Shown here piece by piece: positions 26,808-34,831 of a stretch of DNA of 64,000 nt; position 1 is the first letter of the stretch, and every line of letters starts with the position of its first letter. This DNA comes from Candidatus Gastranaerophilales bacterium. Lineage in GTDB: Bacteria; Cyanobacteriota; Vampirovibrionia; Gastranaerophilales; Gastranaerophilaceae. The notes beneath the pieces were generated by a model. It was not told the origin of the DNA. It made no database searches and was given only the letters and a program-made list of their open reading frames with translations. Both the position numbers and the translations under genes were made by a program. The DNA lies in assembly GCA_944324395.1 (NCBI GenBank), contig CALUWC010000004.1, positions 62,001 to 126,000 on the forward strand. Reading direction: 5' to 3'.

Positions 26808-28058
26808 TTAAACTTCTTTAAATATTAAAGATGCATTCTGTCCGCCAAAACCAAAAGAATTAGATAATGCAGCATGCAATTCAGCTTTTACAGCTTTATA
26901 AGGTACATAATTCAAATCTGCAACTTCTTCATCTTGATTATCTAAGTTTATTGTAGGTGGAACAACATTATCATTCAATGCTTTTATACAAACAATAGCT
27001 TCAGCAGCTCCTGTTGCACCAAGCATGTGACCATGCATACTTTTTGTTGAAGTAACATAAAGTCCCGGATTTTGTTTTCTGTCGCCAAAAACTTTTGCAA
27101 CAGCATCAGATTCAGCTTTATCACCTAAACCGGTACTTGTACCATGAGTATTGATATATTGAATATCAGATGGTTTCAAACCTGCATCATTCAACGCAAA
27201 TTCCATAGAGTGAATAGCACCGGAGCCATCAGGAGCAGGAGCCACTATATCATAAGCGTCACCGGTTTGACCATAACCGACGATTTCTGCATAAATCTTT
27301 GCACCACGCTTTTTAGCATGTTCATATTCTTCAAGAACCAGAACTGCAGCACCTTCTGACATAACAAAACCATCTCTGTCTTTGTCATAAGGACGAGAAG
27401 CTCTTTGCGGTTCATCATTTCTTTTTGACAATGTTCTCGCAGCAGAAAAAGCACCGACACCAACGTCACAAATTGTTGCTTCGGCACCGCCTGCAACCAT
27501 AATATCCGCATCTCCATATTGAATTGAGCGGAAAGCATCGCCAATTGAATGAGAACCGGTTGCACATGCTGAAACTACAACTTTATTTATACCTTTAAAT
27601 CCATATTTAATAGATATTCTGCCTGATGGCATATTAACAATCATCATCGGTACTGTAAACGGAGAACATTTATTCGGACCTTTTTCAATAATTCTGATAT
27701 GATTTTCTTCAAATGTTCTAAATCCGCCTGCGGCAGAACTTACAATAACACCGACTCTATATGGATCAAGGTCTTTAATTTCCTGAATTTTAGAATCCTT
27801 AATTGCTTCATCAGCAGCAACCATAGCAAATTGAATAAATCTATCCATTTTTTTGGCTTCTTTGCCGTCCATATAATCTTCAGGATTAAAATCTTTAACT
27901 TCACCTGAAATTTTGACAACATGTTTAGATATATCAATTGATTCAGATGTTGAAATACCGCTTTTGCCGGCTTTTAAACTTTCCCAGAATTTATCAACAC
28001 CGACACCAAACGGTGTAACAGCTCCCAATCCTGTAATTACTACTCTTCTTTTATCCAT
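26808..28058 (-). CDS. fabF: 3-oxoacyl-ACP synthase II (FabF)
   Basis: FabF extends acyl-ACP by condensing it with malonyl-ACP. The 416-residue thiolase-fold enzyme has the nucleophile Cys165 (VVSACATGSHSIGDA), His305 (NTHGTSTGLGD), Lys339 (STKSMHGH) and His344 (GHMLGATGAAE), the Cys-His-His set of KAS I/II. The TGLGD and phenylalanine gate (NSFGFGGQN) regions are normal. AAAGGGG precedes the ATG. It follows acpP on the same transcript, separated by a hairpin at 28087-28120. Confidence 0.96.
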   Translation of the reverse strand: MDKRRVVITGLGAVTPFGVGVDKFWESLKAGKSGISTSESIDISKHVVKISGEVKDFNPEDYMDGKEAKKMDRFIQFAMVAADEAIKDSKIQEIKDLDPYRVGVIVSSAAGGFRTFEENHIRIIEKGPNKCSPFTVPMMIVNMPSGRISIKYGFKGINKVVVSACATGSHSIGDAFRSIQYGDADIMVAGGAEATICDVGVGAFSAARTLSKRNDEPQRASRPYDKDRDGFVMSEGAAVLVLEEYEHAKKRGAKIYAEIVGYGQTGDAYDIVAPAPDGSGAIHSMEFALNDAGLKPSDIQYINTHGTSTGLGDKAESDAVAKVFGDRKQNPGLYVTSTKSMHGHMLGATGAAEAIVCIKALNDNVVPPTINLDNQDEEVADLNYVPYKAVKAELHAALSNSFGFGGQNASLIFKEV

Positions 28059-28086
28059 TTAAGATATCCCCTTTAGTATAAATAAT

Positions 28087-28120
28087 GCGAGAATGAAATA
28101 CCTTGGTATCTCACTCTCGC
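28087..28120 (-). promoter_or_regulatory. RNA hairpin between acpP and fabF
   Basis: On the minus-strand RNA the 34-base sequence folds into a 16-bp helix with a two-base loop (AA), GCGAGAGTGAGATACC pairing with GGTATTTCATTCTCGC. Both imperfect positions are G-U pairs in the RNA, while on the plus strand they would be A-C mismatches. There is no U-tract, so it is more likely an mRNA processing or stability element than a terminator. Confidence 0.6.
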
Positions 28121-28168
28121 AAATATAAAATCCAGTTTGAAAAATTCAAAATTCAATTAGTGAGATAA

Positions 28169-28405
28169 TTACTTACCTAATTTGCTGTCAATGTAGTTAA
28201 CTGCATCTTGAACTGTTTGAATTTTTTCTGCGTCTTCGTCAGGAATTTCGCATTTGAATTCTTCTTCCAAAGCCATAACTAATTCAACTGTGTCTAAAGA
28301 ATCAGCACCTAAATCATCTGTGAAACGAGCTTCAGGTGTAACTAATTTTTCGTCAACACTTAATTGATCTACTACAACTTTTTTTACTGTGTCTAATGTA
28401 CTCAT
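28169..28405 (-). CDS. acpP: Acyl carrier protein
   Basis: ACP carries growing fatty acids on 4'-phosphopantetheine attached to Ser36 in [11 protein letters not shown]. The 78-residue acidic protein is complete ([16 protein letters not shown] to YIDSKLGK). I place the start at 28405: the in-frame ATG at 28420 overlaps the Shine-Dalgarno GAGG that serves the internal ATG. It has its own promoter (28456-28484) after the fabG terminator, fitting the high demand for ACP. Confidence 0.97.
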   Translation of the reverse strand: MSTLDTVKKVVVDQLSVDEKLVTPEARFTDDLGADSLDTVELVMALEEEFKCEIPDEDAEKIQTVQDAVNYIDSKLGK

Positions 28406-28455
28406 CTTCTTTTTCCTCATTATTATTTTTGTATTACTAATACTTTTCTTGCTAT

Positions 28456-28484
28456 ATTATAAACCGTTGAATAAATTTTTGCAA
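28456..28484 (-). promoter_or_regulatory. Sigma-70 promoter for acpP-fabF
   Basis: On the minus strand TTGCAA (28484-28479) and TATAAT (28461-28456) are separated by exactly 17 bases. The predicted start site is about 45 bases before the acpP ATG. It lies just downstream of the fabG terminator, so acpP-fabF is a separate transcription unit. Confidence 0.75.
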
Positions 28485-28568
28485 GACATTTACAAATACA
28501 CAAGCATTTTGTTAAAAATCTTTACCTAGCAATTAAATAAAAAACAATTCTATAAAAAATTAAAACAC

Positions 28569-28595
28569 AGGCGGAAATATTAAATATTTCCGCCT
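28569..28595 (-). terminator. Terminator downstream of fabG
   Basis: AGGCGGAAATAT (28569-28580) and ATATTTCCGCCT (28584-28595) form a 12-bp stem. On the minus strand it is followed by a U-rich tail (GTGTTTTAATTTTTT). It lies 34 bases after the fabG stop and ends the plsX-fabH-fabD-fabG transcript. Confidence 0.85.
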
Positions 28596-28629
28596 ATCAT
28601 AATAATTTACAGCCGCAATATCTATCAGC

Positions 28630-29361
28630 TTATATAATCAAACCGCCGTCAACCTGAATTGCTTGACCTGTAATATAATCAGCATCAAGAGCTAAGAATT
28701 TAACGGTTTTTGCGATATCAACAGCTTCACCCATTCTCTTCAACGGAATCATTTTCATATATTCATCAACATTACCAAGATCTTTTGTCATATCTGTAGC
28801 TATAAATCCTGGAGCAACAGCGTTAACTCTAATCCCGCGAGAACCCAATTCCTTTGCCAATGATTTGGTAAATCCAACCAAACCTGCTTTTGCGGCTGAA
28901 TAATTTGCCTGACCAGGATTGCCGTATAAACCTACAACAGATGACATATTAACAATAGCACCGCTTCTTTGTTTCATCATTAATTTAACAACAGGTTTTG
29001 AAACATAAAATGCACTTGATAAATTGGTATTAATAACTGCATTCCATTTATCTTCGCCCATTCTGATAAATAAATCATCTCTGGTAATACCTGCATTATT
29101 TACCAATACATCGATTCTGCCGTATTTTTCAATAATTTTAGCGATATTTTCATCAACTTCAGCTTGATTAGAAACATCGAACTTGTAACATTCAGAATTT
29201 GAACCTAAAGCTTTTAATTCTTCAACAGTTTTTTCAGCAGCTTCAACATTACCTGCAAAATTGATAACTACATCACAACCGGCCTTTGCCAATTCTAAAG
29301 CACAAGCTTTACCAATACCTCTTGATCCGCCTGTTACTAATGCAACTTTTTTATCTGTCAT
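28630..29361 (-). CDS. fabG: 3-oxoacyl-ACP reductase (FabG)
   Basis: FabG reduces 3-oxoacyl-ACP with NADPH. The 243-residue short-chain dehydrogenase has the cofactor loop TGGSRGIGKACAL (10-22), NNAGITRDD, the catalytic triad Ser141, Tyr154, Lys158 (NMSSVVG, NYSAAKAG) and the C-terminal ITGQAIQVDGG. AAGGAGAA precedes the ATG. It sits in the fatty-acid cluster after a 94-aa unknown gene. Confidence 0.96.
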   Translation of the reverse strand: MTDKKVALVTGGSRGIGKACALELAKAGCDVVINFAGNVEAAEKTVEELKALGSNSECYKFDVSNQAEVDENIAKIIEKYGRIDVLVNNAGITRDDLFIRMGEDKWNAVINTNLSSAFYVSKPVVKLMMKQRSGAIVNMSSVVGLYGNPGQANYSAAKAGLVGFTKSLAKELGSRGIRVNAVAPGFIATDMTKDLGNVDEYMKMIPLKRMGEAVDIAKTVKFLALDADYITGQAIQVDGGLII

Positions 29362-29389
29362 AACTTTTCTCCTTATTTAATTTGTAGAA

Positions 29390-29674
29390 TTATTTTTTTA
29401 TTTTTAAATGTTCAAAAATTCTCTTCGCTTTGACAAAAAATAAATCTAATCTGTCACGAAATGATAATTTGAATGCCTCTTCAAACCTTTTATTAATTTC
29501 GGTTTCATCTATTGTTCTGCCACTTGCAAGATAGACATCACGCGGCAGTAAATCAGGATGTTCCCTGCAAAAATTTCTATCTTTTGAATAGGCTCTTTTA
29601 GGTTCAAGAACAGAACTTTTATTTGCGAAGGTTACAGATCTTAATGGTTGAGCAGAAAGTTTTAACTGTTCCAT
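29390..29674 (-). CDS. Hypothetical protein, 94 aa, inside the fab operon
   Basis: The ATG lies two bases after the fabD stop with GGAGTG overlapping that stop, so it is probably coupled to fabD. The protein is basic and hydrophilic, with RAYSKDRNFCREHPDLLPRD, YLASGRTIDETEINKRFEEA and a C-terminal basic helix (RLDLFFVKAKRIFEHLKIKK). It has no signal peptide. I recognise no family. Its position between fabD and fabG, where nothing is usually found, suggests a lineage-specific helper or regulator. Confidence 0.65.
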   Translation of the reverse strand: MEQLKLSAQPLRSVTFANKSSVLEPKRAYSKDRNFCREHPDLLPRDVYLASGRTIDETEINKRFEEAFKLSFRDRLDLFFVKAKRIFEHLKIKK

Positions 29675-29675
29675 T

Positions 29676-30623
29676 TTACACTCCGCAAAGTTCCTGTTTT
29701 AATTCATTGATAGTATTTTCTAAAGATTCTTTATCATAAATATTATATGTTTTAACAGTCGGATCAATTTTTTTATTCAAACCTGCCAAAACTTTACCCG
29801 GTCCGATTTCGATAAACACATCCACATCTTCATTTATCATATTCTGGATAGTCTGTGTCCAGTGTACAGATGAATAAATCTGACGAGGCATTTTGTGTTT
29901 GAATTCAGATGCCAAGAATGTTGCCTTTGCATCAACATTTGTAAATACAGGAACCTCAGCATTTTCTATACCAAGATCTGCAACAAAAGATGCAAATTCA
30001 TGACCTGCATTTTCCATAAATTTTGAATGGAATGCACCTGAAACTGCTAACGGAACAACCCTTCTTGCTCCGGCTTGAGTTAATAATTCACCAGCTTTAG
30101 CTACGGCTGCTTCGTCACCGGTTATAACAACCTGAGCCGGAGAATTGTAATTTGCTACATCAACATAACCAATATTTGATGCCTCTTTCAAAGCTTCTTC
30201 CAAACTTCCTTCAGGAGCATTTAAAATAGCTGCCATAGCTCCGCCCTTTGTTTGTCCCATTAAGTCAGCACGTTTTTGAATAGCTCTTAATGTTGTTTCT
30301 AAATCCATAACTCCGGAAGCATACATTGCACAATATTCACCTAAACTGTGACCCGCTGTACAATATGGTGTAATATCAATTTGGGATTTCAAAGCTTCTA
30401 ATGCTGCAATTGACATTGTAACAATTGAAGGCTGAGTGTTAATTGTTTGTTTCAAATCCTCATCCGGACCTTCAAAACATAATTTCGTAATACTTTTTCC
30501 TAAAACTTTATCAGCCGTATCAAAAACTTTCTTTGCAGCTTCAAAGTTTTCATACAAGTCTTTCCCCATTCCTACAGACTGTGAACCCTGACCCGGAAAA
30601 ATAAATGCAATCTTTTTTGTCAT
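29676..30623 (-). CDS. fabD: Malonyl-CoA:ACP transacylase (FabD)
   Basis: FabD loads malonyl onto ACP. The 315-residue enzyme has the N-terminal FPGQGSQSVGMGKDL (Gln oxyanion), GHSLGEY with nucleophile Ser93, the substrate Arg region (IQKRADLMGQ) and the catalytic His199 (SGAFHSKFM). GGAGTAATAGT precedes the ATG. It follows fabH and precedes the 94-aa gene and fabG. Confidence 0.96.
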   Translation of the reverse strand: MTKKIAFIFPGQGSQSVGMGKDLYENFEAAKKVFDTADKVLGKSITKLCFEGPDEDLKQTINTQPSIVTMSIAALEALKSQIDITPYCTAGHSLGEYCAMYASGVMDLETTLRAIQKRADLMGQTKGGAMAAILNAPEGSLEEALKEASNIGYVDVANYNSPAQVVITGDEAAVAKAGELLTQAGARRVVPLAVSGAFHSKFMENAGHEFASFVADLGIENAEVPVFTNVDAKATFLASEFKHKMPRQIYSSVHWTQTIQNMINEDVDVFIEIGPGKVLAGLNKKIDPTVKTYNIYDKESLENTINELKQELCGV

Positions 30624-30720
30624 ACTATTACTCCCTAAATATTAAAATATCTCTCTGATAATAGAAATTATACAATAAACAAAATAAAAACTTATTTTAA
30701 ATATCCAAAGTCAATAATAC

Positions 30721-31731
30721 CTAACAAATGCCTTCACGCAGTCTGACGACCGCAGCACCCCAGGTCATACCAGCACCAAATCCGCATAAAATTGCAGTTG
30801 AACCGAGTTTTATATTACCTTTTTCGACCCCTTCGACTAAAGCGATAGGAATAGAAGCTGCTGAAGTATTTCCGTAATATTTAATATTAGAAATTACTTT
30901 ATCGTCAGAATAACCTAATCTCTGTTGAAGGGCTTCTACAATTCTTTGATTAGCTTGATGAGGAATCAAATAATCAATATCATCAGCAGTCATGCCAGCT
31001 TCTTCAATTGCCATATCTACATATTTTGGCAAAGTGCTTACAACAAATTTATAAACATCACGTCCTGCCATATGAATTTTTGAATCAACTGCATCACAAG
31101 GTTCAACAAGCGGACAGTTTTCTCCCGGCATATTCATATAAATATACTGGCCTATTTCTCCATCTGCTTTAATTATTAATGATAAAACATCATCCACACC
31201 ATCTTCAGCTTCAGTAACAACCATAGCTCCTGCACCGTCACCAAATAGAATAGAAGTTCCTCTATCTTTCCAGTCAACCAAACGGGAATTATTGTCTGCC
31301 GCAACAATTAAAACAGTTTTATACAATCCTGCTCCAATCAAACCTCTTGCGACCTGTAGAGCATAAATTGTTCCGGTGCAAGCAGCTGTTAAATCAAAAG
31401 ACGGTATATGATTTGGAATACCCAATCTATACTGAATATCACATGCCAATGCCGGATATAATTGTGGAGGGGCTGATGCTGCAGCAATAACGCAATCAAT
31501 TTCTTCAGGCTTGAATCCGGATTTTTCCATAGCCTTCAAAGCTGCATTCACACCCAAATCAATAGCACTCTCATTACCGGAAACAACACGTCTTTCTTTA
31601 ATACCGGTACGAGTATAAATCCATTCATCAGATGTTTCATACAATTTTGTTAAATCATCATTAGTTATAATCGTATCCGGAACACAATATCCCATGCCGG
31701 CTATTCTAAGTGGTTTTACGTTATTAGTCAT
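30721..31731 (-). CDS. fabH: 3-oxoacyl-ACP synthase III (FabH)
   Basis: FabH starts fatty-acid synthesis by condensing an acyl-CoA primer with malonyl-ACP. The 336-residue protein has the active Cys118 in LTAACTGTIYAL, the His motif LIPHQANQRIVEA and the Asn motif YYGNTSAASIP, the Cys-His-Asn set of KAS III. It lies 11 bases after plsX on the same strand. Confidence 0.96.
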   Translation of the reverse strand: MTNNVKPLRIAGMGYCVPDTIITNDDLTKLYETSDEWIYTRTGIKERRVVSGNESAIDLGVNAALKAMEKSGFKPEEIDCVIAAASAPPQLYPALACDIQYRLGIPNHIPSFDLTAACTGTIYALQVARGLIGAGLYKTVLIVAADNNSRLVDWKDRGTSILFGDGAGAMVVTEAEDGVDDVLSLIIKADGEIGQYIYMNMPGENCPLVEPCDAVDSKIHMAGRDVYKFVVSTLPKYVDMAIEEAGMTADDIDYLIPHQANQRIVEALQQRLGYSDDKVISNIKYYGNTSAASIPIALVEGVEKGNIKLGSTAILCGFGAGMTWGAAVVRLREGIC

Positions 31732-31742
31732 AATAAATTTTC

Positions 31743-32807
31743 CTATCTGTTTATGTTTTCAGCAATTTTGGAATTGATATCTTTGTTAAGTACTCTAACA
31801 GCAGCTCTTACAGCATTTTTCATCGCATAAGTTGAACTGCGTCCATGAGCAATAACCGAAATTCCTTTTACTCCTAATAATAACATGCCGCCAAAAACTT
31901 CCCAATTAATTTTTTTCAAAATACGTCTTAAGAAAGGTTTCGCCATCAAACCAATAATACAACCGACAATATCAGATTTAAATTCACTTGAAATCATTTT
32001 CAAAAGCATTGATGCGGTACCTTCGGTAACCTTCAATGCAACATTTCCAGCAAATCCGTCACATACAACAACATCACATTTATTGATAAATAATTCTTTA
32101 CCTTCAATATTTCCTACAAAATTTATTCTGCCTTGTTCATGCATTTCTTTTAATAACGGGTAAGTTTCTTTAACTAAAGCATTACCTTTGCCTTCTTCTT
32201 CTCCGATACTTAAAATTCCGACTTTCGGATTTTCAATTCCAACTATATGTTTAGAATATGCAACACCCATTTCAGCAAATTGAGTCAGCATTTCAGCCGT
32301 ACAATCGCTATTTGCCCCGCCATCAATCAAAACAATAGGCTCTTTCATAGTAGGAATAGTAACAGCAATAGCAGGTCTAGTAACACCATGAATCCTGCCT
32401 AAACCAAATAAGCTGGCAGCCATGGCTGCTCCAGTTGAACCAGCAGATACAACTGCTTCGCATCTACCTTCAGCAACTGCTCTGACAGATGCAACAATAG
32501 AAGAATCTTTTTTCTTTCGAATAGACTGTCCTACAGCTTCACCCATACCAATAACTTCTGATGCGTGAGTAATTGTATAATCAATTTTATCAAGATCAAT
32601 TTTTATCTTACGTTTATGCCCTTTGGTACCGCAATCTGAAAGAATAAAACCCCTTTTTCTGACTTTTTCAAGTACGGCTTTAATTTCATCTTCACGTCCG
32701 ACCAGCTCAAGACCGACACCATATTCCTGTGCCGCCCAAATTGATCCTTCAACAATTGCTCTTGGTGCATAATCACCACCCATTGCATCTATTGCTATTC
32801 TTGCCAT
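31743..32807 (-). CDS. plsX: Phosphate acyltransferase PlsX
   Basis: PlsX makes acyl-phosphate from acyl-ACP for phospholipid synthesis (PlsY pathway). The 354-residue protein shows the start IAIDAMGGDYAPRAIVEGS, the SVRAVAEGRCEAVVSAGSTGA block, VLIDGGANSDCTAEML and CDGFAGNVALKVTEGTA. GAAGGAT precedes the ATG. It follows rpmF, with a hairpin in between, in the conserved order yceD-rpmF-plsX-fab. Confidence 0.96.
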   Translation of the reverse strand: MARIAIDAMGGDYAPRAIVEGSIWAAQEYGVGLELVGREDEIKAVLEKVRKRGFILSDCGTKGHKRKIKIDLDKIDYTITHASEVIGMGEAVGQSIRKKKDSSIVASVRAVAEGRCEAVVSAGSTGAAMAASLFGLGRIHGVTRPAIAVTIPTMKEPIVLIDGGANSDCTAEMLTQFAEMGVAYSKHIVGIENPKVGILSIGEEEGKGNALVKETYPLLKEMHEQGRINFVGNIEGKELFINKCDVVVCDGFAGNVALKVTEGTASMLLKMISSEFKSDIVGCIIGLMAKPFLRRILKKINWEVFGGMLLLGVKGISVIAHGRSSTYAMKNAVRAAVRVLNKDINSKIAENINR

Positions 32808-32836
32808 ATCCTTCTCTCTCCAAAGCTTGGTATGTA

Positions 32837-32872
32837 AATCAGAAGCGGCAATTGTTATTGTCGCCTCTGATT
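32837..32872 (-). promoter_or_regulatory. Hairpin between rpmF and plsX
   Basis: AATCAGA-GCG-CAAT on the left pairs with ATTG-CGC-TCTGATT on the right across a four-base loop, with two imperfect positions. There is no U-tract on the minus strand. It may protect the rpmF end of the transcript or partly attenuate the fatty-acid genes. Confidence 0.45.
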
Positions 32873-32883
32873 ATTTAGTCTTG

Positions 32884-33222
32884 TTATTCTTCTGTTTTTT
32901 CTTCTTTTGCTTCTTCAGTTTTAACTTCTTCAGCTTTTACTTCTTCTGCAGTTTCTTCAACTTTTTTGGCTTCTGCTTTAGGAGCTGCCTTTTTAGTTGA
33001 TTTTTTTGCAGTTTTCTTAGCAGGAGCTGTTGCAGCTGCAGCTGCTTTGTCTGCTAATTTTACAGGCTGGCCTTTGTAAGTGCCGCATGCTGTACATACT
33101 GTATGAGTCAAAACTGTTTCACCGCAATTAGGACATTTTGTTGTTGTCGGCTTGGTAGCCTTCCAGTTAGATCTTCTGCTGCCTTGAGCGGAATGTCCTG
33201 TTCTTTTCTTAGGTACTGCCAT
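32884..33222 (-). CDS. rpmF: Ribosomal protein L32 with long charged C-terminal tail
   Basis: Residues 1-57 are a normal L32: AVPKKRTGHSAQGSRRSNWK and the four-cysteine zinc site CPNCGE ... CTACGTYKG. L32 usually ends near residue 57-65. Here about 50 more residues follow, Ala/Lys-rich (KKTAKKSTKKAAPKAEAKK) and then Glu-rich (VKTEEAKEEKTEE). This tail is low complexity and probably disordered. GGAAAGA precedes the ATG. The gene lies between yceD and plsX, the common order. Confidence 0.93.
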   Translation of the reverse strand: MAVPKKRTGHSAQGSRRSNWKATKPTTTKCPNCGETVLTHTVCTACGTYKGQPVKLADKAAAAATAPAKKTAKKSTKKAAPKAEAKKVEETAEEVKAEEVKTEEAKEEKTEE

Positions 33223-33252
33223 TTTTGTCTTTCCTTTTTTATTTTCTGCTAA

Positions 33253-33753
33253 CTAATCTTTTGGGTTAATATGGATATTTTTAAAGACTTCCAGTCTTGG
33301 ATCGGGAATATTTTCTTCTGAAAGAAAATCCTTCCCTTTACAATTAATACCACAAACTTTTTTATTTGGAAGATTTAATATTACAGATTGATACAATAAG
33401 TCATAAATATCAATTTCATCTGAACCGTTTAAATCAGTAACAAACTGACCTTCCTTAATTTCAAATTCCTGTCCGGATTCCTCATATTCCCCTAACAGAG
33501 AACCTTTTGAATATAATTCATCTATATCAAAATCTAAATCATAGTTAAATTTTTCCAGACATAAATCACATTCTAATGTAACTGTTCCTTTAACATTACC
33601 GGTAATTTCAATAAAATCACCAAGAGATTTTGCACAAAGTTCGGCATATATAGGGGTAACACAATCAAGACCTTCAATTTTTTCATTAAAGGTACAGTAA
33701 AGTGTTTTATTTTCGGCTTTTTCTAAATCTTCAATTAGTAATATTTTTTCCAT
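33253..33753 (-). CDS. yceD: YceD/DUF177 family protein (23S rRNA accumulation)
   Basis: YceD-family proteins are needed for 23S rRNA accumulation and lie beside rpmF in most bacteria. The 166-residue product (from ATG 33753) has the family core VTLECDLCLEKFNYDLDFDI with the CxxC pair and the C-terminal DIYDLLYQSVILNLPNKKVC with CxxxC. An in-frame TTG at 33783 would add 10 residues, but it lies inside the upstream gene. The ATG at 33753 comes directly after that gene's stop. Confidence 0.88.
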   Translation of the reverse strand: MEKILLIEDLEKAENKTLYCTFNEKIEGLDCVTPIYAELCAKSLGDFIEITGNVKGTVTLECDLCLEKFNYDLDFDIDELYSKGSLLGEYEESGQEFEIKEGQFVTDLNGSDEIDIYDLLYQSVILNLPNKKVCGINCKGKDFLSEENIPDPRLEVFKNIHINPKD

Positions 33754-33754
33754 T

Positions 33755-34018
33755 TTATACGTATTGTTCTTCTTGAATAGCAACTGATGCTATTTGATTT
33801 GATAAGAAACAAACCTTTTTCAAAGGTCCTTCTGTTTCTTTTTCAATCAATGAAGCATTCGGAGATTGCATTTTTTCAACTAATTCCTGATACAAAGCTT
33901 GTGCATCTTTTACATACAGCACTAACGGAGCAGTTGAACTCTTGATAAAAACAAGAACTGCATAACGTTTTTTGATATTTTGAGCATTCATTCCTTGAGG
34001 ATTAAATTGTTGTACCAT
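33755..34018 (-). CDS. Hypothetical protein, 87 aa, upstream of yceD
   Basis: From the ATG at 34018, preceded by AAAAGGAGA, the product is MVQQFNPQGMNAQNIKKRYA and continues with alternating strand and helix (VLVFIKSSTAPLVLYVKDAQ, ALYQELVEKMQS). An in-frame ATG at 34039 overlaps the region before the Shine-Dalgarno and is less likely. Its stop touches the yceD start, so the two are coupled. No family recognised; small, with ferredoxin-like alternation of elements. Confidence 0.7.
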   Translation of the reverse strand: MVQQFNPQGMNAQNIKKRYAVLVFIKSSTAPLVLYVKDAQALYQELVEKMQSPNASLIEKETEGPLKKVCFLSNQIASVAIQEEQYV

Positions 34019-34170
34019 ACTTATCTCCTTTTCGTACATGTATTTTAACGAAAAAAATAGTTAAAATCAACATGGAACTTTATTCATATCTTTTACAAGC
34101 CTTAAAAATCTCTTCTGTACTTGACGTAAAGGTATTGAATTTGTAAAATGTAAGCATCGGAGTTGTTTTT

Positions 34171-34824
34171 ATGTGGGACAAATTAAAAGAACAATTTAAT
34201 CTTTTAAAACTTGAAAAGAAAAGACTTTATCTGGTTACCGATTCTGAAAAATTTATTTCAAAAGATGATTTTTTAGATGCAATAGCCTCAGCCCTTCAGG
34301 GGGGAGTTGACATTGTTCAATTGAGAGAAAAAACAGTTCCGGATAGTGTAATTGTTGATATGGGTCATAAAATCAGAACCTTATGTGATGAATACGGAGC
34401 AACTTTTATTGTTAATGACAGACCGGACATTGCAAGAATTGTAGAAGCGGACGGAGTGCATTTGGGACAGAGTGACATAAATGTTGAAGATGCAAGAGAA
34501 ATACTAGGACAAAATTCAATAATCGGAAAATCCTGCCATAATACAGATGAAATAATTTCTGCAATAAATGAAGGAGCTGATTATGTAACTTTCGGACCAA
34601 TTTTCACAACTCTTTCAAAGTCAGGCGAATACATCGATTTTGCCCAGATTCAATGGGTAACAGATAATATTGATATTCCGGTATTTTTAACAGGAGATAT
34701 TTCAATTACAAACATTCAGGAACTTGCTCAAGCCGGAGTAAATAAGGTTGTTATGACAAATTCCATAATGTATGCAAGAATTCCGGAACACTCAGCAAGA
34801 GAAGTTTTAAAATATCTGCCCTAG
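34171..34824 (+). CDS. thiE: Thiamine-phosphate synthase
   Basis: ThiE joins the pyrimidine (HMP-PP) and thiazole phosphate to make thiamine phosphate. The 217-residue TIM barrel has RLYLVTDSEKF, GGVDIVQLREKTV, FIVNDRPDIARIVEADGVHLGQ, ADYVTFGPIFTTLSK and the C-terminal AQAGVNKVVMTNSI. Two usual motifs are altered: GKSCHNTDE where GxSxHS is common, and LTGDIS where the phosphate-binding IGGI is usual. No THI-box is seen in the 130 bases upstream, and no other thi gene is near. Confidence 0.85.
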   Translation: MWDKLKEQFNLLKLEKKRLYLVTDSEKFISKDDFLDAIASALQGGVDIVQLREKTVPDSVIVDMGHKIRTLCDEYGATFIVNDRPDIARIVEADGVHLGQSDINVEDAREILGQNSIIGKSCHNTDEIISAINEGADYVTFGPIFTTLSKSGEYIDFAQIQWVTDNIDIPVFLTGDISITNIQELAQAGVNKVVMTNSIMYARIPEHSAREVLKYLP

Positions 34825-34831
34825 CCGGAAT

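Noticed and set aside
34040-34170. TPP riboswitch upstream of thiE
   Set aside because: The CUGAGA and ACCUGA(U) core boxes are missing and the gap is short and AT-rich.
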